From Bog-473 sp049513455 (GTDB taxonomy: Bacteria; Actinomycetota; Acidimicrobiia; Acidimicrobiales; RAAP-2), in NCBI GenBank assembly GCA_049513455.1, contig JBEKWB010000015.1, positions 6,059 through 70,058 on the forward strand: a DNA stretch of 64,000 nucleotides, written 5' to 3'. Positions 8,110 through 16,802 of the stretch are shown here, piece after piece. Under the pieces are notes generated by a model. It was not told the origin of the DNA. It saw only the letters and a program-made list of their open reading frames with translations, and made no database searches. Position 1 is the stretch's first letter; every line of letters starts with the position of its first letter. A program made the translations under genes and the position numbers.

Positions 8110-8510
8110 AGCGGTTGGGAGGAGACTCTCGTGCACAGCAAAGCTGCCGACCTAAACAGGCGTAACGCCAAACGGGGTCCAGGCCTTCGAGTGCGCCCCT
8201 CGGGATTCGAACCCGAAACCTGCGGATTAAGAGTCGGAAGCAGGGGAGTCCGTGGAGTGCGTCCGAGTCTGTGACCTGCGGTTACGTCTAACGATAGTCC
8301 ATTAGAATTGGCTGAATCCACCCTGTTTTCTTGAGATAGTGGGTTGGATTCTGGGGAGAAAATTGTGGGATGACGCTCCGGGGTCGAGGGTTTCTCCCAG
8401 GTGGGAGCACTCGACCTCTTCGCAGCAACCTCTTGCGACGTCCAGGAATTAGGTGTATCCGGGTCGCGTTGGACAGGGTCTCTCCCGTGGGGGAGTGTCT
8501 CCGTTATCGG
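8110..8510. other. Non-coding stretch right of the P450 module
   Basis: Apart from the tRNA-like fragment at 8189-8235, I see nothing coding here. Frames on either strand lack family signatures. The sequence TACGTCTAACGATA near 8284 resembles the half-sites of the P450 operator, but with no gene positioned to use it. Confidence 0.45.
8189..8235 (-). repeat. tRNA-Lys-like 3' fragment, right direct repeat (att-like)
   Basis: Bases 8189-8221 repeat 2791-2823 with one mismatch. On the minus strand this copy extends further than the left one: GACTCTTAATCCGCAGG (an anticodon loop CTCTTAA, i.e. CUU, with the 3' side of the stem), then the T arm and GGGGCGCA acceptor strand. The 5' side of the anticodon stem, D arm and 5' acceptor strand are absent, so it is a 3' tRNA-Lys-like half. 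Such 40-50 bp halves are what integrases leave at the far end of an island. Confidence 0.7.
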
Positions 8511-9218
8511 TCATGACCCGGTCGTCTTTCGAGGTACGCGCCTCGTGGGTCTCGACGAATGCGTATTCCCGGTCGGGCTCGCCAGGCGCCGTTCCAGGTC
8601 CGTGAAGGTTCTGATCAGCTCGGGTGCCTCGAAGGCACGATTTCTGCGTCCTACGTTGACCTGCGCCAGGACGCCGGCTCCGACGAGTCGGGTGATCGCC
8701 TGGTTCGTCGCTTGAAACGTGCGCCCGATGAGTGCGGCAGCTCCATTGACGGTGACGATCGGCGCTCCTGGCAAGGAGCGGATCAACCGGTCGGTGGCAG
8801 ATCCCGCACGCACCTGACCCAGCGCGGCTCGCCATTTTTCCTGCAGCCGGACGACCTGTTCCTCGAACTCGATTGCGTCATCTATCGCCCGACGTCCCGC
8901 CGTCGCGAAGAGACCCACCCACTTGTTCATTCCCTCCACCGCCGCCGGTGAGGACGGAGCTCCGATGTAGCGAGTAGCCGTGAGTGGGCTGATGCAGTCC
9001 TTGGACCACGTCGCGAGCAGGTCGGTCAGCAGGTCCTCGACGGCTTCGTGAGGCGGGGGAACGAACGCGGCAGAGCAGGGGTTGTAGCTGCTCCCACCGA
9101 TCCAGATCTGTTCTCCTCTGAGCCGTCCTCCGTACTCGGCGGCGGTCAGGGAGTGACCGAACAGCGCCTGGACCGCTCGTCTTCCAACCGGCCCGCCGGA
9201 ATCGACCGAACAGCCCGA
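8511..9218 (-). pseudogene. Fic-family protein remnant lacking the catalytic core
   Basis: One frame, open from 9218 to the stop at 8511, shows two pieces of a Fic (filamentation induced by cAMP, AMP-transferase) protein. The first contains AAEYGGRLRGEQIWIGGSSY and AAFVPPPHEAVEDLLTDLL, the flap and beginning of the Fic fold. The second contains NKWVGLFATAGRRAIDDA and a C-terminal winged helix (IVTVNGAAALIGRTFQATNQ, then GRRNRAFEAPEL). The roughly 100 residues between them that should hold the HPFxDGNGR active site are missing, and the N-terminal inhibitory part is cut off by a stop at 9219-9221. It must be inactive as an AMP-transferase. It lies just outside the right tRNA-like repeat. Confidence 0.7.
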
Positions 9219-9433
9219 TCATCCCAGGCTGGGTAACCACGCCAGGGTGTCGAGGTCGGCGAGCTCCGTCACTCCGCTTGGTCACGCATCTATCGACATT
9301 ATCTTGACCATGGCTCAGAATGACGAACACGAAGCGGGTGCCCCAAACGGCTCGTTGTCGCCACCGCCCGGCAGCACCGACCTGGGGTATCGCCTGCGAC
9401 GGGCCATTTCCAACCACGGGATTCATTGGCGCG

Positions 9434-9452
9434 CTAACTGATGGAGTGTTAG
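9434..9452. promoter_or_regulatory. Inverted repeat upstream of the ACAD pair
   Basis: CTAAC-N9-GTTAG is a perfect 5-bp inverted repeat 28 bases before the GTG at 9481. The spacer plus right arm includes ATGGAGTGTT, a 10-mer that also occurs at 12571-12580 upstream of the ACAD gene at 12693. A possible operator; five-base arms could also arise by chance. Confidence 0.3.
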
Positions 9453-9480
9453 GAAATACGGGACGGCCAAGTACCCCGAG

Positions 9481-10518
9481 GTGACGAGGACTGTGGATCT
9501 GGATCCATCAAACGAACAGAGTCTCCTCATTGAGGCCTTCGACGCGCTGTACGCCAAGTGGGCGACTCCCGAACGGGTGCGCGGAGCGGAGCCAGTTGGC
9601 TTCGACGCCGATCTGTGGCAGCAGCTGCTGCAGATCGGTGCGCTCGGGATGGGTGTCCCAGTGGAGCAAGGCGGCATGGGCGCGTCGCTACTGGACCTGG
9701 AGCTCGTGGCGGAGCGTCACGGGCGCCATCTCGCCCCGGCGCCCATGCTCGAATCACAAGCCGCGGCCCGATTGCTGGCCCGGTGCGAGGGTGCCGCCGC
9801 GTCAGACCTCCTCGCAACCATCATGGCCGGGGAGCAGATGGTGACTCTGGCGCTGCACCCCGTCCGGGCAGAATCGCTGACCATGGTGCCCGGCGGCTCC
9901 GTGGCCGATGTCGTCCTCGCCCTCGACGGTGACCGAGTGCTCGGCGTGCCGCTGGCAGGCAACCGGCGATCGGTACCCAATTTGGGCAGCCTATCTCTGA
10001 GCGACGTTCTGGTGCCTGCCACGACTATGGAACTCGCCCGTGGCGCGGACGCTCGTACGGTCTACGCTTCCGCTGCCGACGAATGGATGGTGTTAATGGG
10101 GGGTGCACTCGCCGGATTAGCCCAGCGCGCGCTCGAAATCGGAGTGGATTACGTGAAGCAACGAGAGGCGTTCGGTGTGCCGATCGGCTCCTTCCAGGGG
10201 GTGGCTCATCCGCTGGCGGACTCGGCCACCGCCGTGGATGGGGCGTTGTTGTTGGCGCGTAAGGCGGCTTGGGCTGGTGAGGCCTCGCCCGATCGGAGCG
10301 CCGAGTTGGCGGCCATGTCCTTCGCTTTCGCGTCCGAAGCGGCACGCGATGCGAGTTACCGGAGCCTCCACTTTCACGGTGGGTACGGATTCATGATGGA
10401 GTACGACGTCCAGCTCTACTTCCGGCGTGCCAAGGCATGGCCGGCGGTCTTGCGCGAGCCGCGGCGGACGTACGAGCTGGTAGCCAGTCGGCGGCGGGGG
10501 TGGGGGAATGGACTTTGA
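9481..10518 (+). CDS. Acyl-CoA dehydrogenase-like subunit (short alpha-type)
   Basis: A 345-residue acyl-CoA dehydrogenase homologue, shorter than the usual 380-400 and lacking the central SEPGAGSD substrate-binding signature. Its C-terminal half has VDYVKQREAFGVPIGSFQGV and LHFHGGYGFMMEYDVQLYFR, typical of the subunit that joins a second ACAD to form alpha2beta2 heterotetramers in actinobacterial steroid catabolism (FadE26/27 and FadE28/29 type). It overlaps the partner at 10508 by 11 bases. GTG 9481 is used; GTG 9493, just before DLDPSNEQ, is an alternative. The pair at 35007-37159 has the same architecture. Substrate unknown; likely a bulky or branched acyl-CoA. Confidence 0.85.
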   Translation: MTRTVDLDPSNEQSLLIEAFDALYAKWATPERVRGAEPVGFDADLWQQLLQIGALGMGVPVEQGGMGASLLDLELVAERHGRHLAPAPMLESQAAARLLARCEGAAASDLLATIMAGEQMVTLALHPVRAESLTMVPGGSVADVVLALDGDRVLGVPLAGNRRSVPNLGSLSLSDVLVPATTMELARGADARTVYASAADEWMVLMGGALAGLAQRALEIGVDYVKQREAFGVPIGSFQGVAHPLADSATAVDGALLLARKAAWAGEASPDRSAELAAMSFAFASEAARDASYRSLHFHGGYGFMMEYDVQLYFRRAKAWPAVLREPRRTYELVASRRRGWGNGL

Positions 10519-11671
10519 GATCGAAGAGAGAGGCGAGGCACTGCGCCAGGAGGTGCGTAAGTTCCTCTCTGAGGCATTGACGCCCGACGTGAAGGAGAAG
10601 ATTCGGCGCACGGGTACCCACCACGACGACGGGTTCCAGAAGGCTCTGGCTGCCCGCGGTTGGATGGCCCCGGGCTGGCCTGTCGAGCTGGGGGGCCAGG
10701 GGCAGGACCCGCTCGATCTGCTGGCTTTCAACGAGGAACTCGAGCTGGCAGGCGCGCCCATGTATGGCCCCCAGACCACGCTGATGGTAGCCAACGCAGT
10801 CGCCCAGTTCGGTACCGAGCAGCAGAAGGCAGACATAATCGAGCCATCGCTGCGCGGTGCGGTGGTATTCGTTCTCGGATTCAGCGAGCCCGGTTGCGGG
10901 TCCGATGTCGCGGCTGCCAAGACACGGGCCGAGCGCGAGGGTGACGAGTGGATCATCAATGGCGCCAAAATGTTCACCACGAACGCGCACGTGGGTGACT
11001 GCGTGCTGTTGCTGGCCCGGACCGATCCGAACCGTCCCAAGCACCAGGGACTCACGATGTTCGTGGTCCCGCTGGACAGCCCGGGCATCGAGATCCGTCC
11101 GATCTACACGCTCTCAGGTGAGCGCACGAACCTGACCTTTTACACCGACGTGCGGGTGCCGGACTCGCTCCGGATCGGTGGGGTGAACGACGGCTGGCGG
11201 GTCCTCACCTTCAGCCTGGCCGAGGAACGCTCGGGAGCCTTCGGAGGAGAGTCGGAACGTCTTTTGCAGCGGATGGAGGCATGGGCGGAAACCGGTGACG
11301 CGGCGGGCCGGCCTCACCACGAGAGCCCTGATGTCCGAGAGCGCCTCGGACGGGCGGCAACCGAGAACGAAGTGATTAGGCTCCTGTCGTGGCGCAACGC
11401 GTGGATGAGTGCGCGCGGTCGGCTGCCCGGGGTCGAGGGCTCCATGGCCAAGCTCTTCTCGTCCGAGGCGATCACACGCCAGGGTGCGGATCTGGTGGAC
11501 ATGCTCGGCCCCGACGGCATCAGGCTCCAGGGGGATCCGGATGCGCCGGCCGATGGTGAGGCCGAGTGGGCCCTGCGCTACGCGCTGGGCACGACGACCT
11601 ACGGCGGGACGAGTGAGATACAACGTGGCATCATCGCTGAGCGTGGGCTTGGTCTGCCCCGGTCTCGCTAA
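10508..11671 (+). CDS. Acyl-CoA dehydrogenase (beta-type partner)
   Basis: A 387-residue acyl-CoA dehydrogenase that introduces the alpha,beta double bond into an acyl-CoA using FAD. It has GFSEPGCGSDVA near residue 125, WIINGAKMFTTNAHV near 155, and the C-terminal FAD-contact motif YGGTSEIQRGIIAERGLGLP. The position that is Glu in medium-chain ACAD (YEGT) is Gly, so the catalytic base must come from elsewhere, as in the heterotetrameric FadE proteins. Translation is coupled to the short subunit by an 11-base overlap. A crotonase on the opposite strand lies 37 bases downstream. Confidence 0.9.
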   Translation: MDFEIEERGEALRQEVRKFLSEALTPDVKEKIRRTGTHHDDGFQKALAARGWMAPGWPVELGGQGQDPLDLLAFNEELELAGAPMYGPQTTLMVANAVAQFGTEQQKADIIEPSLRGAVVFVLGFSEPGCGSDVAAAKTRAEREGDEWIINGAKMFTTNAHVGDCVLLLARTDPNRPKHQGLTMFVVPLDSPGIEIRPIYTLSGERTNLTFYTDVRVPDSLRIGGVNDGWRVLTFSLAEERSGAFGGESERLLQRMEAWAETGDAAGRPHHESPDVRERLGRAATENEVIRLLSWRNAWMSARGRLPGVEGSMAKLFSSEAITRQGADLVDMLGPDGIRLQGDPDAPADGEAEWALRYALGTTTYGGTSEIQRGIIAERGLGLPRSR

Positions 11672-11708
11672 CCATCAATGAGTCGCCCCTCGCTGACGCT
11701 GCGAAGGC

Positions 11709-12497
11709 TCAGCGCTCCGAACGTTGTGCGACCTGCCGAACCTTGAACCGCTCGACGGCTTCGGCATGCTCCGGAATCCGCATTGAGTGCAACTCAAGGC
11801 CAAGAGATGTCTCGAGGAGCTCGCCGGTGGCCCAGCGCTGGTAGCGGTTGATGATCATTTTGGTCGCTCGAACGGCGTACAACGGCCGGGCGGCGAGATC
11901 GCGCGCGCATGCATACGTATGCTCGGCCAGCTGTTCCGATGGGAAGGCCCCGTTTACCAAATGGGCTGCGGCAGCTTCGGCGCCGCTCACGAGATGACCG
12001 CGCAAGACGAAGTCCTTCGTGCGCATCGGTCCAGCGTTGAGCAGGAGCGGGATCATGGCGCCGTCCCCAGCCAATACGCCTAGGAGAACGTGGGTGTCGC
12101 CGATGGGAGCATCATCGGCCGCATAGACAATGTCACACGACATGGCCAGCGTTGCGCCCAACCCGACCGCGGCCCCATTGACCATGGCCAAGACAGGCTT
12201 CTCGGTCGCGAGCAGCACCTGGGTCAGGTGCCAATCCCTATGCAGGACACCGTCGACCGTCGGGCTTTCCCCCATGTTGCCCACGTCTCCGCCGGAGCAG
12301 AAGGCCCGTCCAGCTCCAGTGAGGACGATGCATCCTGTCGAAGGCTCGGCGTCGGCCTCGGCGAGAGTGGCAATGAGTTGCCTTGTCATTTCCGCACCGA
12401 TGGCGTTGAGGCGATCAGGTTGATTCAGGGTAACCGTGCTGACGCCCTCTTGATGGTCCAGCAGCATGAGAGGTTCGGCCGACGCCTCAACCGTCAC
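11709..12497 (-). CDS. Enoyl-CoA hydratase/isomerase-family protein
   Basis: A 262-residue crotonase-fold protein. The oxyanion-hole loops are present (GRAFCSGGDVG near residue 65; NGAAVGLGATLAMSCD near 105), but neither general acid/base Glu of classic enoyl-CoA hydratase is: the first site is Ala in GLGATLA and the second falls in GDTHVLLGVLAGDGA. The (D)xHVxxGxxAGDG pattern marks a distinct crotonase subgroup shared with 19785-20579 and 51130-51873. It may therefore isomerise, cleave or hydrolyse rather than hydrate. Monocistronic, convergent with the ACAD pair on its left. Confidence 0.86.
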   Translation of the reverse strand: MTVEASAEPLMLLDHQEGVSTVTLNQPDRLNAIGAEMTRQLIATLAEADAEPSTGCIVLTGAGRAFCSGGDVGNMGESPTVDGVLHRDWHLTQVLLATEKPVLAMVNGAAVGLGATLAMSCDIVYAADDAPIGDTHVLLGVLAGDGAMIPLLLNAGPMRTKDFVLRGHLVSGAEAAAAHLVNGAFPSEQLAEHTYACARDLAARPLYAVRATKMIINRYQRWATGELLETSLGLELHSMRIPEHAEAVERFKVRQVAQRSER

Positions 12498-12692
12498 GTC
12501 CTCTCCCGCCTTCCTTGCCGATCGTCGCCCCTGAGCGCGGCATAGCCATCACGCATTCACCCAGGTCATTATGGAGTGTTGTCTGGGCACGCCAATCATG
12601 CCAGATTATGGCCCTCGGGCCTACACGAATGCGTGCAAGCTGAATTCACATAAGGCATCGGGCGGCAGAGGTGCCAGCAATTGGGAGGGATG

Positions 12693-13835
12693 ATGGATCT
12701 GAGATTTTCGCCCGAGCAGGAATCGTTCCGGTCCGAGGTGCGGCAGTGGATGGCAGCGCACGTACCGACCGAAGCCGAGCCGACCGACCGGGCGGCCCTC
12801 ATCGAATATCAGCGGGCGTGGCAGGCGGAGTTGGCCAAGGAGTCGTTCGTCGCCGTGCACTTCCCCGTCGAATTCGGTGGACGCGGCATGGGGTGGACTG
12901 AGAGCTACGTGGTCCAGGAGGAGATGGCACTGGCCCGGGCGCCCGAGATCGTCAACCGGGTGGCGGTGAACCTCGTCGGCCCCACTCTGATCGAACACGG
13001 GACCACAGCACAGCGAGAGCGTTTTCTGCGCCCGATCATTACCGCAGAGGACATTTGGTGCCAGCTCTTCAGCGAGCCAGGCGCCGGTTCGGACCTGGCC
13101 TCTTTGCAGACCACGGCGGTTCGCCAGGACGGCGGTTGGCGTGTCAACGGGCAAAAGGTATGGGCCAGCAACGCCCAGTACGCTGACTACGGTGTGCTCT
13201 TGGCTCGAACGGGTGCGTCAGAGCGGGGCCGGCCGGAAATCGGCTACTTCCTGTTCGATATGCGTCAACCGGGCGTGGAGGTCCGCCCACTGCGGCAGAT
13301 GACCGGTGACGCAGACTTCAATGAGGTGTTCCTCGACAACGCCTGGGTGGGCGACGACGCAGTCGTCGGTGATCCGGCCCAGGGTTGGGGTGTGATGAAA
13401 ACCACCTTGGGGTACGAGCGCAGCACCTCGCCGCGCCAGCTCATCATCCATTCTGTACTGCTTGAAGAGCTTCTCGAGGAGGCTCGGCAGCGTGTGCAGA
13501 CACCAGACATCCGTCAACGGCTGGCCCGTCTCTACGCTGAGCTCCGGATCTACCGCCTCCATCTCTACCGGACGCTGAGTGATCTCGAGGCCGGGAGGCC
13601 ACCGGGCGCGGCCAGCTCGGTCATCAAGCTCTTCTGGAGCGAGATGGCACAGCGCATGCACGAGGTTTCCCTGGACATGCTGGGGCTCGTAGGGATCGCC
13701 TCAGCATCGAAGCGCAGCCGCAACTATGTCTACTATCGGGCGTGCACGATCTTCGCCGGCACGTCAGAGATCCAACGCAACACCCTCGCCGAGCAGGCGC
13801 TCGGGCTCCCTCGCGAGCCACGCCCGGCGACGTGA
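12693..13835 (+). CDS. Acyl-CoA dehydrogenase
   Basis: A 380-residue ACAD. Motifs: FSEPGAGSDLASLQT near 135, WRVNGQKVWASNAQYADYG near 155, and the C-terminal CTIFAGTSEIQRNTLAEQAL. The Glu of YEGT-type enzymes is Ala here. ATG 12693 is placed four bases after GGAGG and gives the family start MDLRFSPEQ; ATG 12690 is an alternative. It belongs to the same subgroup as 17838-18974 (both carry WCQ(L/M)(F/L)SEP and VEVRPLRQ(M/L)TGD). The upstream gap holds the 10-mer ATGGAGTGTT, shared with 9441-9450. Confidence 0.9.
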   Translation: MDLRFSPEQESFRSEVRQWMAAHVPTEAEPTDRAALIEYQRAWQAELAKESFVAVHFPVEFGGRGMGWTESYVVQEEMALARAPEIVNRVAVNLVGPTLIEHGTTAQRERFLRPIITAEDIWCQLFSEPGAGSDLASLQTTAVRQDGGWRVNGQKVWASNAQYADYGVLLARTGASERGRPEIGYFLFDMRQPGVEVRPLRQMTGDADFNEVFLDNAWVGDDAVVGDPAQGWGVMKTTLGYERSTSPRQLIIHSVLLEELLEEARQRVQTPDIRQRLARLYAELRIYRLHLYRTLSDLEAGRPPGAASSVIKLFWSEMAQRMHEVSLDMLGLVGIASASKRSRNYVYYRACTIFAGTSEIQRNTLAEQALGLPREPRPAT

Positions 13836-13864
13836 GCGGGGCAGGCCCTCCCGGCCTCCTCTCG

Positions 13865-13893
13865 TTGACAGGGCTTCGTAACTAACATAGATT
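13865..13893 (+). promoter_or_regulatory. Candidate sigma-70-type promoter
   Basis: A consensus -35 TTGACA (13865-13870) is followed after 17 bases by TAGATT (13888-13893), four of six matches to the -10. It stands about 140 bases before the amidohydrolase at 14036 and would drive the amidohydrolase-ligase pair. Confidence 0.5.
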
Positions 13894-14035
13894 CAGGAGC
13901 CGCGCGGGTCCGCGACGGGATAGAGGTAGGGCGTACCGGAGACCCGACTGCGGAGGTCGAGGATCGGAGCGGTGCGCCGAGCAGACCGGTTCGGGGGGAT
14001 CTTTCTTCCCGATGTTGAGGAAAGTGAAATCGACT

Positions 14036-15223
14036 ATGGCTGTGGATCTCGGATACAAGATGTTCGATTCGGACAACCACCTCTACGAGGGGACCGACGC
14101 CTTTACCCGATACCTCGACCCACAGTATCGCGACGAGTTCAAGTGGGTCAGCGACGATCGGGGCCGTCGCTACATCATCCTGCACGGCAAATTCTGGCCA
14201 TACATCGGCATTCCCACCTTTGACCCGGTCTCGATCCCCGGCAGTATGGAGCTGATGTACAAAGGCAAGCTGACCAAGCGCGAGCTGGGGGAGGCCGCTC
14301 CCGTCCTGATGGAGCCATTGCGCAACCGACCCGAGTACCAGAACCGCGAAGCGCGCATCGCCCGACTCGACGAGCAGGGCATTGAGGCGTGCTGGATGTT
14401 CCCCACCATGGTCTCGGGGATTGAGGTGCAGACCAGTGATGATCTCGGGCTGACCTACGCCCTGACCAATGCTTTGAACCACTGGCTTCTCGAGGAGTGG
14501 GGATTCCACCACCAAGAGCGCATGTTCGTCACCCCGGCGGTGTCGCTGGCCGACCCCGAGCAAGCCCAGCGCCAGCTGGAGTTCGCCATTGAGCACGGCG
14601 CCAAGGGCGTCATGATGCGCCCGGCGCCCGTGCCCACGGAAATGGGTCCCCGCTCGCCGGGCCGACCGATGTTCGATCGATTCTGGGGCCGAGCGGCTGA
14701 GGCGGGTATGGCCATCTTGTGCCACGCCGGTGACACCGGCTACCAGCGCTATTCCGGGGACTGGACCGGAAATTACGAGATGCAACCCTACAAGACATCG
14801 GTACCGCAGACTGACTGGATCTACGTCGAAGGACGCGCTCCCTCCGACTTCATCCTGTCCCTGATCGCGCACGGGGCGATCGATCGGCATCCGAACTTGC
14901 AGGTGGTATCCGTGGAAAGCGGGGGACACTGGGTTCCGGGTCTCATCAAGGCCATGAAGAAGTACTACACGCACTACCCCGAGTCGTTCTTCGGCGATCC
15001 CATCGAGCAGTTCGACAACAACGTGTGGATCTCGCCGTTCTGGGAGGACGACATTGAGGAACTCGCGGCCGTGATGCCGGTCGAGCACATTCTGGCCGGG
15101 TCGGATTGGCCGCACCCCGAAGGCCTGGCTGATCCCACTGATTTTGTAAAGGGGCTGGACGCCTTCAACGAGGCTGATCAGCGCAAGATCATGCGGGAAA
15201 ACGGGCTGAGCCTGGTGCGCTGA
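14036..15223 (+). CDS. Amidohydrolase-2 family metal-dependent hydrolase/decarboxylase
   Basis: A 395-residue TIM-barrel protein of the COG2159 amidohydrolase family. The N-terminal metal motif is intact (MFDSDNHLYEG, residues 8-18), as are a middle HAGDTGYQ near 229 and the C-terminal GSDWPHPEG near 356 with the metal-site Asp. Members decarboxylate or hydrolyse ring-cleavage and keto acids; several actinobacterial ones sit in steroid and terpenoid clusters with unknown roles. I place the start at ATG 14036; ATG 14012 is in frame but has no ribosome site. The stop is one base from the ligase start, so the two form an operon. It shows what the stump at 2935-3021 would once have looked like. 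Confidence 0.9.
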   Translation: MAVDLGYKMFDSDNHLYEGTDAFTRYLDPQYRDEFKWVSDDRGRRYIILHGKFWPYIGIPTFDPVSIPGSMELMYKGKLTKRELGEAAPVLMEPLRNRPEYQNREARIARLDEQGIEACWMFPTMVSGIEVQTSDDLGLTYALTNALNHWLLEEWGFHHQERMFVTPAVSLADPEQAQRQLEFAIEHGAKGVMMRPAPVPTEMGPRSPGRPMFDRFWGRAAEAGMAILCHAGDTGYQRYSGDWTGNYEMQPYKTSVPQTDWIYVEGRAPSDFILSLIAHGAIDRHPNLQVVSVESGGHWVPGLIKAMKKYYTHYPESFFGDPIEQFDNNVWISPFWEDDIEELAAVMPVEHILAGSDWPHPEGLADPTDFVKGLDAFNEADQRKIMRENGLSLVR

Positions 15224-15224
15224 A

Positions 15225-16802
15225 GTGCTCGAGCCAGCCCCAGGGCGCATGACGGTATGGGATCTCGTGGAGCAGCGGGCCGAGCGGACACCCGACCGCA
15301 TCTTCATGATCGATGATCGTGGCCGCAGGGTGACGTTTGCTGAGTTTCACGCCTGGTCGGCGCGCGTGGCTGCCGGGTTGTCTGCCCTGCGGATCGGCGT
15401 GGACTCGGTGGTGGCCTGGCAGATCCCCACCTGGATCGAATCGCTCGTCCTCACGTCAGCACTGAGCCGTCTGGAGGCGGTGCAGGTGCCACTCCTTCCG
15501 ATCTACCGCGAACGTGAGATGCGCTACATCTTCGACTCGACGCACGCCGAGTGGTACATCGCCCCCGCAGAGTGGCGCGGCCTGAGTTTTCGCGACCTCT
15601 TCGCAAGATCGGTCGACGAAGGAACGGCACTGCAGCGATTGTGGTTGGGTGAGGACCGAAGTCTGCCCGAGACGGATGCATCGTCGATCGCGCCTTGGCC
15701 GTCGGGCGTCAAGGACGGCAACGCGGTCAAATGGATTTACCACACCTCAGGGACCTCATCGGCGCCCAAGGGGGCCCGCCACACCGACGCCTCGGTCATG
15801 GCCTCGTCGTGGGGTTGGGTCTGTTCCGGACTCGTGCGCGCTGACGACGTCACTGCCCTGGTGTTCCCGGTGACCCACATCGGCGGGGCCAATCTGCTGC
15901 AGTCCTCACTTATCACCGGTTGCGCCATGGTGGTGGTGGAGCAGTTCGGTCCCGAGGCCATCGAGGTCCTCCGTCTCGGCGGGGTCACGCTACCCGGGGC
16001 CGGCCAGGTGTTCTTCCTGGCGTACCTCGAAGAGCAGAGGCGGCGCAACGACGGCCTTTTGTTTCCGCAGGCGCGAGCTTTTGCCACCGGCGGCGCGGCA
16101 AAGAGCCCTGAGCTCCACTACATCCTCAAGCGCGAAATGGGCGCCGGATTCCTGACGTCATACGGCATGACGGAGTGCCCGCTGGCCGTCACCTGCCCGA
16201 CAGACGCTCCGGACGAGAAGATCGCCCGCACCGAAGGTCGGCCCAACATCGGGATAGAGCTCAAGGTGGTTGATGACACCGGCGCTGAAGTGCCGGCCGG
16301 GACGGCCGGAGAGATCTGCGTGAAGGGAGAACAGCTATTCGTAGGCTACGTCGACGAGGCGCTCAACCAAGAGGCGTTCGACGACCAGGGGTACCTGCGC
16401 ACCGGGGACTTGGGGATCCTCGACGAGGATGGGTATCTCGCCATTGTGGGCCGGATCAAGGACGTGATCATTCGCAAGGGCGAGAACATCAGCGCTCGCG
16501 AGATCGAGGACTTGTTGTTCTTGCACCCAGAGGTCCGGGAGGTAGCGGTCATCGGCGTTCCGGATCCCGAGGTTGGGGAGCGGTGCTGCGCCGTGGTGGT
16601 TCCGGAGACTTCCGATGCCGCCATCGACTTCGATGGGCTTGCTTCTTTTTTGCGTTCAGAAGGGTTGATGGTGCAGAAGATCCCCGAGTTGTGGCAGCAG
16701 ATCGCCGATCTCCCGCGTAATGGCCAGGGAAAAGTGCTCAAGGCCGACTTACGGACGCGCTACGCCAACCTGGTCAAGGCATGGGCAGTGCGCGGATCTT
16801 GA
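15225..16802 (+). CDS. AMP-forming acyl-CoA synthetase/ligase
   Basis: A 525-residue adenylate-forming enzyme that would activate a carboxylic acid to its CoA thioester with ATP. The phosphate loop is YHTSGTSSAPKG (about 172-183), the adenine motif LTSYGMTE near 310, the YLRTGDLGILDEDGYL hinge near 390, and the C-terminal catalytic Lys in NGQGKVLK near 502. All catalytic elements are present. It follows the amidohydrolase with one base between stop and start. Its 3' end overlaps the convergent MDR reductase by 29 bases. It resembles the ligase at 21559-23196 (both have PVTHIGG), suggesting duplication. Substrate unknown. Confidence 0.92.
   Translation: MLEPAPGRMTVWDLVEQRAERTPDRIFMIDDRGRRVTFAEFHAWSARVAAGLSALRIGVDSVVAWQIPTWIESLVLTSALSRLEAVQVPLLPIYREREMRYIFDSTHAEWYIAPAEWRGLSFRDLFARSVDEGTALQRLWLGEDRSLPETDASSIAPWPSGVKDGNAVKWIYHTSGTSSAPKGARHTDASVMASSWGWVCSGLVRADDVTALVFPVTHIGGANLLQSSLITGCAMVVVEQFGPEAIEVLRLGGVTLPGAGQVFFLAYLEEQRRRNDGLLFPQARAFATGGAAKSPELHYILKREMGAGFLTSYGMTECPLAVTCPTDAPDEKIARTEGRPNIGIELKVVDDTGAEVPAGTAGEICVKGEQLFVGYVDEALNQEAFDDQGYLRTGDLGILDEDGYLAIVGRIKDVIIRKGENISAREIEDLLFLHPEVREVAVIGVPDPEVGERCCAVVVPETSDAAIDFDGLASFLRSEGLMVQKIPELWQQIADLPRNGQGKVLKADLRTRYANLVKAWAVRGS

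Noticed and set aside
8191..8270. Complete tRNA-Lys gene
   Set aside because: The 5' acceptor strand, D arm and 5' anticodon stem are missing; only the 3' half is present.
8878..9426. A 182-codon minus-strand frame over the Fic remnant
   Set aside because: It is the wrong frame: the Fic motifs (GRLRGEQIWIGGSSY, AAFVPPPHEA) appear only in the neighbouring frame.
13733..15307. A 524-codon minus-strand frame opposite the amidohydrolase
   Set aside because: Antisense shadow of a well-supported gene; no motif of its own.
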